From Pseudomonas sp. NFACC02 (GTDB lineage Bacteria; Pseudomonadota; Gammaproteobacteria; Pseudomonadales; Pseudomonadaceae), in the NCBI RefSeq assembly GCF_900110765.1, contig NZ_FOEO01000024.1, positions 24,044 through 78,420 of the forward strand: a stretch of 54,377 nt of DNA, read 5' to 3'. Shown piece by piece: positions 42,904 to 51,202 of the stretch (position 1 is the stretch's first letter; the number at the start of each line of letters is the position of its first letter). Position numbers and translations under genes: made by a program. A model generated the notes under the pieces. The model had not been told where the DNA came from and did no database searches. It saw only the letters and a list, made by a program, of their open reading frames with translations.

Positions 42904-43911
42904 TCAACGGGCGTTGCGCGCTTCATTCTTGCTGCGCAGGGCCTTGGCGCGTTTCTCCAGCACCAGATACACCACCACCGCCAACATCAACGGGATCAGA
43001 AAGTAGATGACCCGGTAACCAATCAGCGCTGCCAGTAACTGACCCTTGCTGAACTGGTGCTGCATCAGGGTAATGAACACGGTTTCCAGCACCCCGAGCC
43101 CCGCTGGAATGTGCGCGATGACACCGGCGATGCTGCTGATCAACAGAATCCCCAGCACCGCCGGGTAGAAGGCCTTTTCCGGCAGCAGTATGAAGATCAA
43201 CAACGCCATCAGCCCCCAGTTCAATGCCCCCAGCAACGCCTGCCGCAGTGCCTGATTGAGCGACGGCAGCACCAGTTTCTGCTTGCGAATCGTCCAGCTC
43301 CGGCGTTTTGAAAACCGGCACGCCAGGAAATACCCGAAGCACAGGGCCAACAATACGAAGCCGATCAGTTGCAGTGTGGTATCGCCGATCTTCCAGCCTG
43401 CGGGCAGGTCAATGAACCCGCCAGCAAATACAAACCCCGCGAGCAGCATGTAACCCAGCCAGTTGGTGACCAGGCTCAGGCTCAGAATCCGGGTGATGGT
43501 CGGCACATCGAGCCCGAGGCGCGAATACAACCGATAACGCAGTGCGATGCCGCCGACCCAGGAACTCAGGTTCAGGTTGAAGGCATAACAGACGAAGGTC
43601 ACCGGGACGATCTGCGTCACTGACAGCTTGTGTTCGGTGTAACGTCGTGCCAGGACATCGAATCCGCAGTAGGTCAGGTAGCTGCCAGCAGCGACGACAA
43701 AACCGAGCGCCAGTGTGCTTGCCTTATATGACTCCAGGGCGTGCGCCACCTCATTCCAGTCGAGATTTCTGACCAGCATGAACAGCAAAACCGGCACGGC
43801 AATGAAAAAAAACACCGTGAATCCACGCTTGGCCCACGTCAGCCAGACCTTGTGCTTGCCCGGCGCGGACGTTTTGTCTTGCCCGGCGGACGCTTGCGAA
43901 ACTCCGTTCAT
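42904..43911 (-). CDS. ybhN: YbhN-family membrane protein (LPG-synthase-like)
   Basis: A 335-residue integral membrane protein with about eight helices of the UPF0104/lysylphosphatidylglycerol-synthase membrane-domain family. NLSSWVGGIALRYRLYSRLGL and SSIAGVIAHIPAGLGVLETVFI are the family blocks. It is last of four coupled genes; its ATG overlaps the clsB stop (ATGA). The same ybhP-clsB-ybhN order occurs in E. coli, which supports a role in membrane lipid handling, though the exact activity is unknown. Confidence 0.87.
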   Translation of the reverse strand: MNGVSQASAGQDKTSAPGKHKVWLTWAKRGFTVFFFIAVPVLLFMLVRNLDWNEVAHALESYKASTLALGFVVAAGSYLTYCGFDVLARRYTEHKLSVTQIVPVTFVCYAFNLNLSSWVGGIALRYRLYSRLGLDVPTITRILSLSLVTNWLGYMLLAGFVFAGGFIDLPAGWKIGDTTLQLIGFVLLALCFGYFLACRFSKRRSWTIRKQKLVLPSLNQALRQALLGALNWGLMALLIFILLPEKAFYPAVLGILLISSIAGVIAHIPAGLGVLETVFITLMQHQFSKGQLLAALIGYRVIYFLIPLMLAVVVYLVLEKRAKALRSKNEARNAR

Positions 43912-45158
43912 AGCGTTTTCTCCTGATCAGGCGACAGCTCGCGCTTGAGTTCGCTCGCTTGAGGAATCACGTCCGGCGCGCGCACGGGTTTCAAGCGCGG
44001 TCCGTGTACCGGAAACAGACCGGCAATCGCCGGAAAATGCCGCAGAAAGTGGAAGCTCAAGAAAATCATGGGCGCCCGCCACCACTGTCCTTTCGCCAGA
44101 CCTTTCAGGCTGGCCTGCTTGCTGTGGGCAGCAGCCAACTCCTTGAGATGCTCGTGCAGTTGCTGGTTCAGCGCGTGGTCGCGGATGAACAGGTTCGCTT
44201 CCAGATTCAACGCCAGGCTCAGCGGATCAAGGTTACTGGAGCCCACCGTGGACCATTCATGGTCGATCAATGCGACCTTGCCGTGCAGCGCGCGCTGCTT
44301 GTACTCATGGATCACCACACCTTCGCGCAGCAGCCAGGTGTACGTCAGGCGCGAGCACATGCGCACGAACGGCATGTCCGGCTGGCCTTGCAGGATCAGC
44401 GTGACCTTGACGCCACGGCGCGCGGCATTGCGCAGCTCGCGCAGAAACCGGTAGCTGGGGAAAAAATAGGCGTTGGCGATGGTAATGCGTTGGGTAGCGC
44501 CGCGCATGGCCAACAGGTATTGCTCTTCAATGTCGGTGGTGTGCTGGCGATTGTCACGCTCGGCCAGCAGCATGCGCGCGCTTCCTGCCTGGCGGGTGAC
44601 CGCTTTGAGCGGCGCGAAGGAGCCACGCAGCGCAGGCCCAAGCATGCCCAGCGTCGAGCGATAAATGTCGGCAACGATAGGGCCGCGCACCAGCACCGCG
44701 TAATCCTGTTTGGCAGTCACGCCGGTGTCGGACATGTGATCCACGCTGTAATTGATGCCCCCCATGAACGCCAGTTCGGCATCGATCACCACCACTTTGC
44801 GGTGCAGCCGGCGAAACAGGTTGGTGCGCATGCCCATGAATTTCGGGCGCGGATCGAACAACTGAATCTGCACACCCGCGCTGACCATTTTCTGCACGAA
44901 CGCCGTGCTCAGGTCGCTGGTGCCATAGTCATCGACCGTAATCACCACGCGCACACCGCGGCTGGCCGCCTCGATCACCGCTTGCTGCAAGCCTTCCCCG
45001 ATGCGGTCTTCGAAAATGATGAACGTCTCGATCAACACCTCGCGCCGCGCCGCGCGAATGTGCTCAAAGACGCTGGTGAAGAAATCCTCGCCATTGATCA
45101 GCAGTTCCACGGAATTGCCGTCTTGCCAGATACCACATTGATCATGGAACGCCTTCAT
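43908..45158 (-). CDS. clsB: Cardiolipin synthase B
   Basis: A 416-residue phospholipase-D superfamily enzyme that makes cardiolipin from phosphatidylglycerol and a second lipid. Two HKD motifs are intact: H119-R-K121...D126 (LHRKVVVIDAE) and H292-G-K294...D299 (LHGKVALIDHE). Size and motif spacing match ClsB rather than ClsA, which has N-terminal membrane helices. Its start overlaps the ybhP stop and its stop overlaps the ybhN start by 4 nt. Confidence 0.92.
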   Translation of the reverse strand: MKAFHDQCGIWQDGNSVELLINGEDFFTSVFEHIRAARREVLIETFIIFEDRIGEGLQQAVIEAASRGVRVVITVDDYGTSDLSTAFVQKMVSAGVQIQLFDPRPKFMGMRTNLFRRLHRKVVVIDAELAFMGGINYSVDHMSDTGVTAKQDYAVLVRGPIVADIYRSTLGMLGPALRGSFAPLKAVTRQAGSARMLLAERDNRQHTTDIEEQYLLAMRGATQRITIANAYFFPSYRFLRELRNAARRGVKVTLILQGQPDMPFVRMCSRLTYTWLLREGVVIHEYKQRALHGKVALIDHEWSTVGSSNLDPLSLALNLEANLFIRDHALNQQLHEHLKELAAAHSKQASLKGLAKGQWWRAPMIFLSFHFLRHFPAIAGLFPVHGPRLKPVRAPDVIPQASELKRELSPDQEKTL

Positions 45159-45949
45159 AGTGTGACCTCCACCGCCAACGGCGCATGATCGGAAAGGTGC
45201 GACCAGGGTCGGTTCGACAGCACCCTGGGCGCCCGGGGACGGGCATTGCGCACATAAATACGGTCCAGACGCAGCAACGGGAAGCGCGCCGGAAAACTCT
45301 TGGCCGGGGCGCCGAACGATTCGACGAACACTTCACGCAAACCGGTCGGCTGTAAGACAGCGTCGGCCTTCTGCCGCCAGTCGTTGAAATCCCCGGCAAT
45401 GATCACCGGCGCGTCCTGCGGCAAGCGCGACACCAGCTCCGCCATTAACGACAGCTGCTGTTGACGGTGCATCTCCTTGAGTCCGAGGTGCACGCAAATG
45501 GCGTGGACCTCGCCAAAACCCGGGACCTGCAACACGCAATGCAGCAAGCCTCGTTCTTCGGTGCCAAGGATCGAAATGTCGAGGTTTTCATGACGAACGA
45601 TCGGATATTTCGACAACAACGCATTGCCATGATGACCGTGGGGGTACACCGCATTACGACCGTAGGCGAAATCGTTCCACATGCTGTCGGCGAGAAACTC
45701 GTACTGCGAGGTCGTCGGCCAGTTCTTCACCTTCTGTGCATGGTTCTGCTGCTCGCCATGCACCTCCTGCAGGAACACCACGTCCGCCGACACGCTGCGC
45801 ACCGCATCGCGTAATTCCGGGAGGATGAAGCGTCGGTTGAGGAAACCGAAGCCCATGTGCATGTTCATCGTCAGCACGTTGAGCGTGACCTCGGTTGAAG
45901 CCTTTTGCCGGCGGTTGGCGATGCCTTCGGGAATCAGGGCACTGGTCAA
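45155..45949 (-). CDS. ybhP: Endonuclease/exonuclease/phosphatase family protein YbhP
   Basis: A 264-residue metal-dependent phosphoesterase: VLTMNMHMGFG near the start, VVFLQEVHGEQQ (metal Glu), HLGLKEMHRQQQ (His), VIIAGDFNDWRQ (Asp-x-Asn) and SDHAPLAVEVTL at the end. The family includes DNase I-like and lipid phosphatases. Its association with clsB suggests a lipid substrate. The start is TTG at 45949, with GGAG 7 nt upstream and a TTGA overlap with the preceding stop codon, a rarer form of the usual ATGA coupling. Confidence 0.87.
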   Translation of the reverse strand: MTSALIPEGIANRRQKASTEVTLNVLTMNMHMGFGFLNRRFILPELRDAVRSVSADVVFLQEVHGEQQNHAQKVKNWPTTSQYEFLADSMWNDFAYGRNAVYPHGHHGNALLSKYPIVRHENLDISILGTEERGLLHCVLQVPGFGEVHAICVHLGLKEMHRQQQLSLMAELVSRLPQDAPVIIAGDFNDWRQKADAVLQPTGLREVFVESFGAPAKSFPARFPLLRLDRIYVRNARPRAPRVLSNRPWSHLSDHAPLAVEVTL

Positions 45950-46863
45950 AACTTCACTCCTTGCAGATCGCCAGGGGCGACTTCCAGGTCGGCGGTCAGG
46001 CCAAAACGCTCCAGCAACGAACGGGCGTCATAAGGCGCCCTGACCTTGATGTCGTTGTCGAAATAGCAGTAGACATCCCGCGACTTGCGGGCACGGGGCG
46101 ATTTGGCGACGGTGAGATGCGCGTCTTCAGGCTGCGATCCCTGCTGCCACGCCTCGATACGGTCGCCCCAGCGTTTGAGCGCCTTCGAGCTGTAACCGCT
46201 GGCGTACAGCGCCTTATCGCCGTGCAGGCGCAGGTAGACGAAATCGCTGGTGAGGTCTTCCAGATACGGCCATTTTCCTGCCGTGTCAGCGATCACCAAC
46301 GCGACGTTGTACTTGCGCAGCAACGTGATGAACTCGGCAACGGCAAAACTCTCATGACGTATCTCCACGGCGTGACGCAGTCTGGCTTTCGCCGGGATGT
46401 CCAGATAACCCGGCTTTTCCATGCGCGGGGCGCACTGTTTGGCACACGCCTTGGCCGCTTTGCCATCGAAGGGCAATAACCGCAAAAATGCTTCGAATTT
46501 CTCGGCGTCGAATTTGAAGCTGGGTGGAAACTGCCAGAGAATCGGGCCCAGCTTGTCCCTGAGTTGAAAGATGCCCGAGGCAAAGAAATTGGCCATGGGC
46601 TCTGCGATGTCGTTCAAACGCCTGACGTGGGTGATGTAGCGAGGGCCTTTGACGCTGAAAACGAAGCCCTTGGGCGTGTCGCCATACCACCGCGCGTAAA
46701 GATCCGGCGACTGCAGGGAGTAGAACGAGCCATTGATTTCAATGCTGTTCACCGCTCTGGAGGCGAATTTGAGTTCATTTTTCTGAACCAGACCTTCCGG
46801 GTAGAAATCACCGCGCCACGGCACGTAGCGCCAGCCCGAGATGCCGATACGGATATCGCTCAT
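45946..46863 (-). CDS. DUF72 protein
   Basis: A 305-residue TIM-barrel-like protein of the DUF72 (YecE-type) family. IRIGISGWRYVPWRGDFYPEGLVQKNEL, SIEINGSFYSLQSPDLYARWYGDTP, KGPRYITH and YLRLHGDKALYASGYS are family blocks. Its biochemical role is unknown. It is first of the coupled four-gene set with ybhP, clsB and ybhN, an arrangement not found in the E. coli ybhPON context. The start MSDIRIG is chosen over an 18-residue extension without family match. Confidence 0.88.
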   Translation of the reverse strand: MSDIRIGISGWRYVPWRGDFYPEGLVQKNELKFASRAVNSIEINGSFYSLQSPDLYARWYGDTPKGFVFSVKGPRYITHVRRLNDIAEPMANFFASGIFQLRDKLGPILWQFPPSFKFDAEKFEAFLRLLPFDGKAAKACAKQCAPRMEKPGYLDIPAKARLRHAVEIRHESFAVAEFITLLRKYNVALVIADTAGKWPYLEDLTSDFVYLRLHGDKALYASGYSSKALKRWGDRIEAWQQGSQPEDAHLTVAKSPRARKSRDVYCYFDNDIKVRAPYDARSLLERFGLTADLEVAPGDLQGVKF

Positions 46864-47030
46864 GCAAGTGCTCTCTGTGCTCTGCGCCACGACCGGTGTC
46901 GCGACTGCCTTGAACAAGAGATAAGAAGCTTGGGAAACAGGCAGGTTCCCTGGTTTTTGTTGCTGGGGGATCAGATACCGCGTTTTTGCGGTTCGGGGTG
47001 GCCATCATCAAAAAGCAGAGCCGCATTGCG

Positions 47031-47065
47031 ATCGTGCCAGCGCTCCGCGTGGGAACGATCAAGCA
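47031..47065. repeat. Short palindromic relative of the 'ACGCTCCGCG' repeat
   Basis: GATCGTGCC and GGGAACGATC form an imperfect inverted pair around AGCGCTCCGCGT. It lies between the CGNR gene end and the DUF72 start. Confidence 0.5.
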
Positions 47066-47089
47066 CACGCATCAGGACAGCGAAGCGCG

Positions 47090-47737
47090 TTAGCGCCAGC
47101 CTACGTTGCTCTTGTACGAACGCCGGGCCTTTTCCTTGGCTCCGCACACATTCATCTGGCACCACCGCCGACGCCCATTCTTCGACGTGTCCACGAACAA
47201 CCAATCGCAATCGGGCAATGCACACAGCTTGAGCTTCGCCAGGTCGGGTGAAGTCAGCAACGTTGCTGCCTGTACCGCGATCCGCCCCATGAACCCGGCG
47301 GTCATCCCATCGAGCGTGTCGCATGGACGCCAGGCCCAGACGACCCCGACCGGCGTTGAAACCAATACGCGCTGCGAAGCCGTCGAAACCAACACTTCGT
47401 TCAACGCATCAAGCTCGCCGGCCGTTGCCGGATTTCCCGAAGCGATCGCCAGAAACAACCGATAAAGCGACTCACGGAAATCGATCAACTGCTTGAAGGC
47501 CGTCAGTGAATGCCAGGACGACTGCTGCACCAGGTCCACACACCGCGCGTGCTCATCCTCGCCGATCAGCCCGGCGTGAAGAAACCAGTGCACGATCTCC
47601 TCAAGGTTCGAGAGCTTGTCCACCACCGCCACCAGCGACGTGCCAGGCCTTCGACCATCACACGTATTCAGAAAATCAAGCACACTGACCCCGCCGATCA
47701 GACGGATAGCGTTGATCTTCAACTGACCGATGGACAT
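47090..47737 (-). CDS. ABATE-domain / CGNR zinc-finger protein
   Basis: A 215-residue protein. Residues 1-160 match the ABATE-type stress-response domain (LDFLNTCDGRRPGTSLVAVVDKL), and a C-terminal CGNR zinc finger provides C172, C177, C193 and C198 (LCALPDCDWLFVDTSKNGRRRWCQMNVCGAKEKARR). The motif itself reads C-G-A-K instead of C-G-N-R. Such proteins are probable transcription regulators. It lies 110 bp beyond the APS kinase gene in the same direction and may be the local regulator or an unrelated neighbour. Confidence 0.82.
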   Translation of the reverse strand: MSIGQLKINAIRLIGGVSVLDFLNTCDGRRPGTSLVAVVDKLSNLEEIVHWFLHAGLIGEDEHARCVDLVQQSSWHSLTAFKQLIDFRESLYRLFLAIASGNPATAGELDALNEVLVSTASQRVLVSTPVGVVWAWRPCDTLDGMTAGFMGRIAVQAATLLTSPDLAKLKLCALPDCDWLFVDTSKNGRRRWCQMNVCGAKEKARRSYKSNVGWR

Positions 47738-47847
47738 GGCCCGTCCCCAGCATTGGCAGAAGCTTCAATAATGGCAGAGATGGGCCAACACGCCGGACTT
47801 TCTGACAACCTGGTTCGATGCGCTTCAAACCATGCGGAATTGGCGCC

Positions 47848-48459
47848 TCAAAAACCTCGCGAATGACGTAACCAATCGTCAATCGCCTTCACCGCTGCCG
47901 CCACGCTGACCTGATCGCTGCGAATATGCACCTCCGGAAACACTGGAGGCTCGTACACCGAATCGATGCCCGTAAAGCCACGAATTTCACCCGCCCTGGC
48001 TCGCCGGTACAAACCTTTGGGATCACGGTTTTCGGCGACCGCCAGCGGCGCATCGACGAAGACCTCGACGAAGCGTTCAGTGCCGATGATCGAACGCGCG
48101 TAATGCCGCGCGGCACGGGTTGGCGAAATGAGCGCCACCATGACCGTCAGGCCGGCGTCGGCCATCAATGCCGCGACCTCCGCCACACGTCGAACGTTTT
48201 CATCCCGGTCCTGATCCGTAAACCCCAGGTCCCGGCACAAACCACTGCGCAACGAGTCGCCATCCAGGATGCAGGTCTTGAGACCGCGTGCCTGCAACAC
48301 CGGGTTCAGTCCGTCGACAATGGTGGATTTTCCGGCCGCAGACAGGCCTGTCAGCCAGATCACACAGGACGCGCGTTGGCCCTCAGGCGCAGCGCCAGAC
48401 TTGAAGTCGTGGGCGAACAGGTTGCCATGCAAAGGTTGCGGTTGCCGTTGCATATCCAT
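47848..48459 (-). CDS. cysC: Adenylyl-sulfate (APS) kinase, stand-alone
   Basis: A 203-residue kinase converting APS to PAPS, the sulfate donor of sulfotransferases. Walker A is G38-LSAAGKS45 (WLTGLSAAGKST), followed by LDGDSLRSGLCRDLGF, DRDENVRRVAEVA and the phospho-acceptor serine in ALISP (Ser112). The length is that of free CysC, not a CysNC fusion. No cysD or cysN is nearby. A strong AAGGAGG precedes the ATG by 7 nt. It lies 21 bp after the methyltransferase gene and in line with a sulfotransferase gene, so it most likely provides PAPS for that pathway. Confidence 0.92.
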   Translation of the reverse strand: MDMQRQPQPLHGNLFAHDFKSGAAPEGQRASCVIWLTGLSAAGKSTIVDGLNPVLQARGLKTCILDGDSLRSGLCRDLGFTDQDRDENVRRVAEVAALMADAGLTVMVALISPTRAARHYARSIIGTERFVEVFVDAPLAVAENRDPKGLYRRARAGEIRGFTGIDSVYEPPVFPEVHIRSDQVSVAAAVKAIDDWLRHSRGF

Positions 48460-48480
48460 GGGGACACCTCCTTGTGTGAC

Positions 48481-49293
48481 TTAAACATGCGCCTGATGAA
48501 TGATGAAGTCGGCGCTCATCGGGTCGTAGACAGGTTTGAAATCGCCGTAGCTTTGCTGCACCTCAAAACCGGCCGCTGTCATTTCGGCTCGCAACCGCCC
48601 CGGCAAAATGGGGAACACGCGCAAGCGATAGCAGGCGCCATCGGCAAAGGTGTACACGAACTCGCACAAAGAGTCGTGCAACTCGCCCAAGGTGACCTTC
48701 GCGGTTTTGCCGCAGTAGTAATAGCGCCCGGATGACGTGAACTGCCCGGCGAGAATGGCCTGGAAATTACGCTGATCAACCAGCAACACGCCGCCCGGTC
48801 TGAGGAGTCGGCGGAACCGCTTCAACACTGCGATACGCTCGGTTTCCTCGAAAACATGGCACAGGGAGCTGCCCAGGCACAGCACCGCATCAAACATACC
48901 CAGCTGTCGAGGGTCGAGTGCGTGCCAGTCGCAACACAGCGCAGGAATCTGCAGTTGGTGACGGGCAAAGTTGGCCTTGGCCTGCCTGACCATGGTCGGA
49001 CTGCCATCGCTGGCCGTCACATCAAACCCCGCGCGGCGAAGCTGCACCGAATGAAAACCGCTGCCGCAGGAGGCGTCGAGTATCCGGCAGGCGCCGGCCT
49101 TCAGCAGCAGTTGCGAAAAGAATGCCCCCTCCCCCTCCGCGCGCTTGTTCCAGTCGATCAGTTCGTCCCAGCGACTCACAAAATCGGCGTTGTATTGCTC
49201 GGTGTAGGCTTGATGGGGCAAGGCCTGACAGGCACCGTTCAGATCAGGGCAATCAGCCGAACTGACGGGCAAAGATGCGTTGCTGGGGAACAT
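48481..49293 (-). CDS. SAM-dependent methyltransferase, glycine/sarcosine N-methyltransferase-like
   Basis: A 270-residue class I methyltransferase. SAM motif I is ILDASCGSGFHS (71-82) with SDGSPTMV after it. The N-terminal YNADFVSRWDELIDWNKRAEGEGAFF (34-59), the central LLVDQRNFQAIL and YYYCG, and the C-terminal FEVQQSYGDF closely follow bacterial glycine/sarcosine N-methyltransferases. It should methylate an amine, perhaps of an amino-acid-like intermediate. It overlaps the previous gene by 41 nt and has AGGGAG 6 nt before its ATG. No dimethylglycine methyltransferase accompanies it, so ordinary betaine synthesis is not complete here. Confidence 0.83.
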   Translation of the reverse strand: MFPSNASLPVSSADCPDLNGACQALPHQAYTEQYNADFVSRWDELIDWNKRAEGEGAFFSQLLLKAGACRILDASCGSGFHSVQLRRAGFDVTASDGSPTMVRQAKANFARHQLQIPALCCDWHALDPRQLGMFDAVLCLGSSLCHVFEETERIAVLKRFRRLLRPGGVLLVDQRNFQAILAGQFTSSGRYYYCGKTAKVTLGELHDSLCEFVYTFADGACYRLRVFPILPGRLRAEMTAAGFEVQQSYGDFKPVYDPMSADFIIHQAHV

Positions 49294-50437
49294 GGCTTAC
49301 TCCCTGTTGGCTGATGTTGAGCGCAAACGCTTGATATTTGCGGCCTAGCTCATGGGCGCATTCGGCCGCGTCCTGGACCTTCATATCCGCTACGAAGTAG
49401 CCGAGCATTTGCTCCATCACGTTCATCTGCGCGCGCCCGAACAGCACGGTGCCGTCCGCCAGGATCGACTGAATGCCGTCCTGTCGTTGCCCGGCCTCAT
49501 TGATCAGAATGGCTTCATCGCGCCTGACCCCGTAAGGCAGACCTAGCAGCACCTGGCCCATCCCGACTTTCACCGGGTAACCGCCCGGCAAGCCGTGGGG
49601 CCCGGGCGCATGGACATGCACCTCTTCATCGGCGAACAGGTTTTTCAGGACAGTGATGGCTGACATCGCCGTCAGGTACTGTCCATCGACGCCGCCCAGG
49701 CGACGGAAATTGTCCGCCACGCTGCGAAAGATCACGTCTGCACTGAATTCGTCAGTGCGTTCCCGGCCATCGATCCAGTAAGACAAGTTGAAATTCGCCT
49801 CTTGCGGCAGACCATGGCGTGGCACGTAATGGCTGAAGAAGTGTTGGCCAATCAATTTGACGCAGACCTGCAACGGCTCGCACCGCCCAAGCCGGGCGAT
49901 GGCGCAGCGCGTGGCAGGAATCAGGTTCGCGATATTCCCCACGCCGACATCCGGCGCCATCCCGACCTTGTACAACACGGCGTTGACCGCGTCGGGGAAC
50001 GCCGCGTTGATCACCAGGCTCTTGGGGCAGGATTGTTTGACCGCACGCATCAACGCGTAGGCTGGCGCCAGGTGCATCGGCAGCCAAGGGCCCAACTGCG
50101 CTTGATCCAGAGCATCGAACGACGCCTTGGGCAGTTGCGTAATGACCCGCCAGGACTGCAAAGACGCGCAGTTAAGGATGACATCCGGTTTGATCCGGGA
50201 CAGCGTTTCGGCGTTGCGGTCGATGGCCGACTCCGTCAGGTCCATCTCCCATGCCTGAATACAAACCGCCACGTCCAGTTGCAATGCGCCCAACCTGACC
50301 AGATTGCACAAGCGGGTCGCTTGTTCCAGGTTGCGGCTTGCCACATGAAAGTCGAACAGATTGCGGGGCGCGAGGATTTGCAAGACCTGCAGACACAGGT
50401 TGCCGCCGCCCACGATAAGCAATTTTTTCCGTTGCAT
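49253..50437 (-). CDS. Saccharopine-dehydrogenase-like NAD(P)-binding protein
   Basis: A 394-residue protein with an N-terminal Rossmann fold (KKLLIVGGGNLCLQVLQIL, residues 4-22), the DVILNCASLQ stretch after it and a long C-terminal domain typical of saccharopine dehydrogenase-like oxidoreductases (YLTAMSAITVLKNLFADEEVHVHAPGPHGLPGGYPVKVG). These enzymes make or break C-N bonds between an amine and a keto acid, or reduce carbonyls. AGGGAG lies 10 nt before the ATG. It is 33 bp after the SDR gene and overlaps the methyltransferase gene by 41 nt. The substrate is unknown. Confidence 0.75.
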   Translation of the reverse strand: MQRKKLLIVGGGNLCLQVLQILAPRNLFDFHVASRNLEQATRLCNLVRLGALQLDVAVCIQAWEMDLTESAIDRNAETLSRIKPDVILNCASLQSWRVITQLPKASFDALDQAQLGPWLPMHLAPAYALMRAVKQSCPKSLVINAAFPDAVNAVLYKVGMAPDVGVGNIANLIPATRCAIARLGRCEPLQVCVKLIGQHFFSHYVPRHGLPQEANFNLSYWIDGRERTDEFSADVIFRSVADNFRRLGGVDGQYLTAMSAITVLKNLFADEEVHVHAPGPHGLPGGYPVKVGMGQVLLGLPYGVRRDEAILINEAGQRQDGIQSILADGTVLFGRAQMNVMEQMLGYFVADMKVQDAAECAHELGRKYQAFALNISQQGVSHVPQQRIFARQFG

Positions 50438-50470
50438 GATTCCAAACTCCCTGAGTATCCAGACCCCGCC

Positions 50471-51202
50471 TCAACGGGGGTAAGCACCGTTATCCACGGG
50501 GATGACTTTGCCGGTCAGGTGGCGGCTCTGTTCGGACAGCAGAAACAGGATCACATCGGCGACACCCTCCGGTTGAATCGGCGTATTGAGCACCTCCTGC
50601 CGCTCGTACTCCTTGCGCCGGTGTTCGGGGATCCGTTCATGGATCGAAGTATTGCGGATCAACGCCGGCGAAACGGCATTGACGCGTATGCGCGGCGCGA
50701 AATTCCAGGCGTTGGCCTTGGTCAGGCCGATGACGCCGGCCTTGGTGGCGCCATAGAGCGCATCCATGCTGCCGACCTCACCGGCCACGGACGTGATGTT
50801 GACGATGCTGCGCGCGTGCGGCGCTTGCAGTTCGTGACGGGCGAAGTCCCTTGACAGGAAGATCAACGATTTGAGGTTCACCGCCCACATTTCTTCCATT
50901 TCCTCATCGCTGTATTCGAAAACACTTTTGCCGTGATACAGGCCCGCGTTATTCACCAGGCCTTGCAATGCAAGGCGATCGTCATGCTGGTAAAGGTCAC
51001 TGATGAAGGACTGATACGTGTCGGGTTTTGAGAAGTCGGCAAAATAGGCCTCCAGCCGATGAGAGGGCAGAATGTTCTGAAGGTCACGCAAACCCTGTTT
51101 GTCCTTGTCGGCGGCAATGACGTTATAACCGGCTTCCACGCAAGCAATGGCCGTCGCTCTGCCTATGCCGTTGGCAGCGCCGGTGATGAGGATTTTTTTC
51201 AT
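50471..51202 (-). CDS. Short-chain dehydrogenase/reductase of the sulfation cluster
   Basis: A 243-residue classical SDR: TGAANGIG at 7-14, NNAG at 84-87, Ser138, Tyr150 and Lys154 (SMDALYGATKAG) as the catalytic set. ADKDKQ after beta-2 with an Asp suggests NAD preference. Its ATG overlaps the sulfotransferase stop (ATGA). It would oxidise or reduce a hydroxyl or keto group in the pathway product, possibly the one later sulfated. Confidence 0.87.
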   Translation of the reverse strand: MKKILITGAANGIGRATAIACVEAGYNVIAADKDKQGLRDLQNILPSHRLEAYFADFSKPDTYQSFISDLYQHDDRLALQGLVNNAGLYHGKSVFEYSDEEMEEMWAVNLKSLIFLSRDFARHELQAPHARSIVNITSVAGEVGSMDALYGATKAGVIGLTKANAWNFAPRIRVNAVSPALIRNTSIHERIPEHRRKEYERQEVLNTPIQPEGVADVILFLLSEQSRHLTGKVIPVDNGAYPR

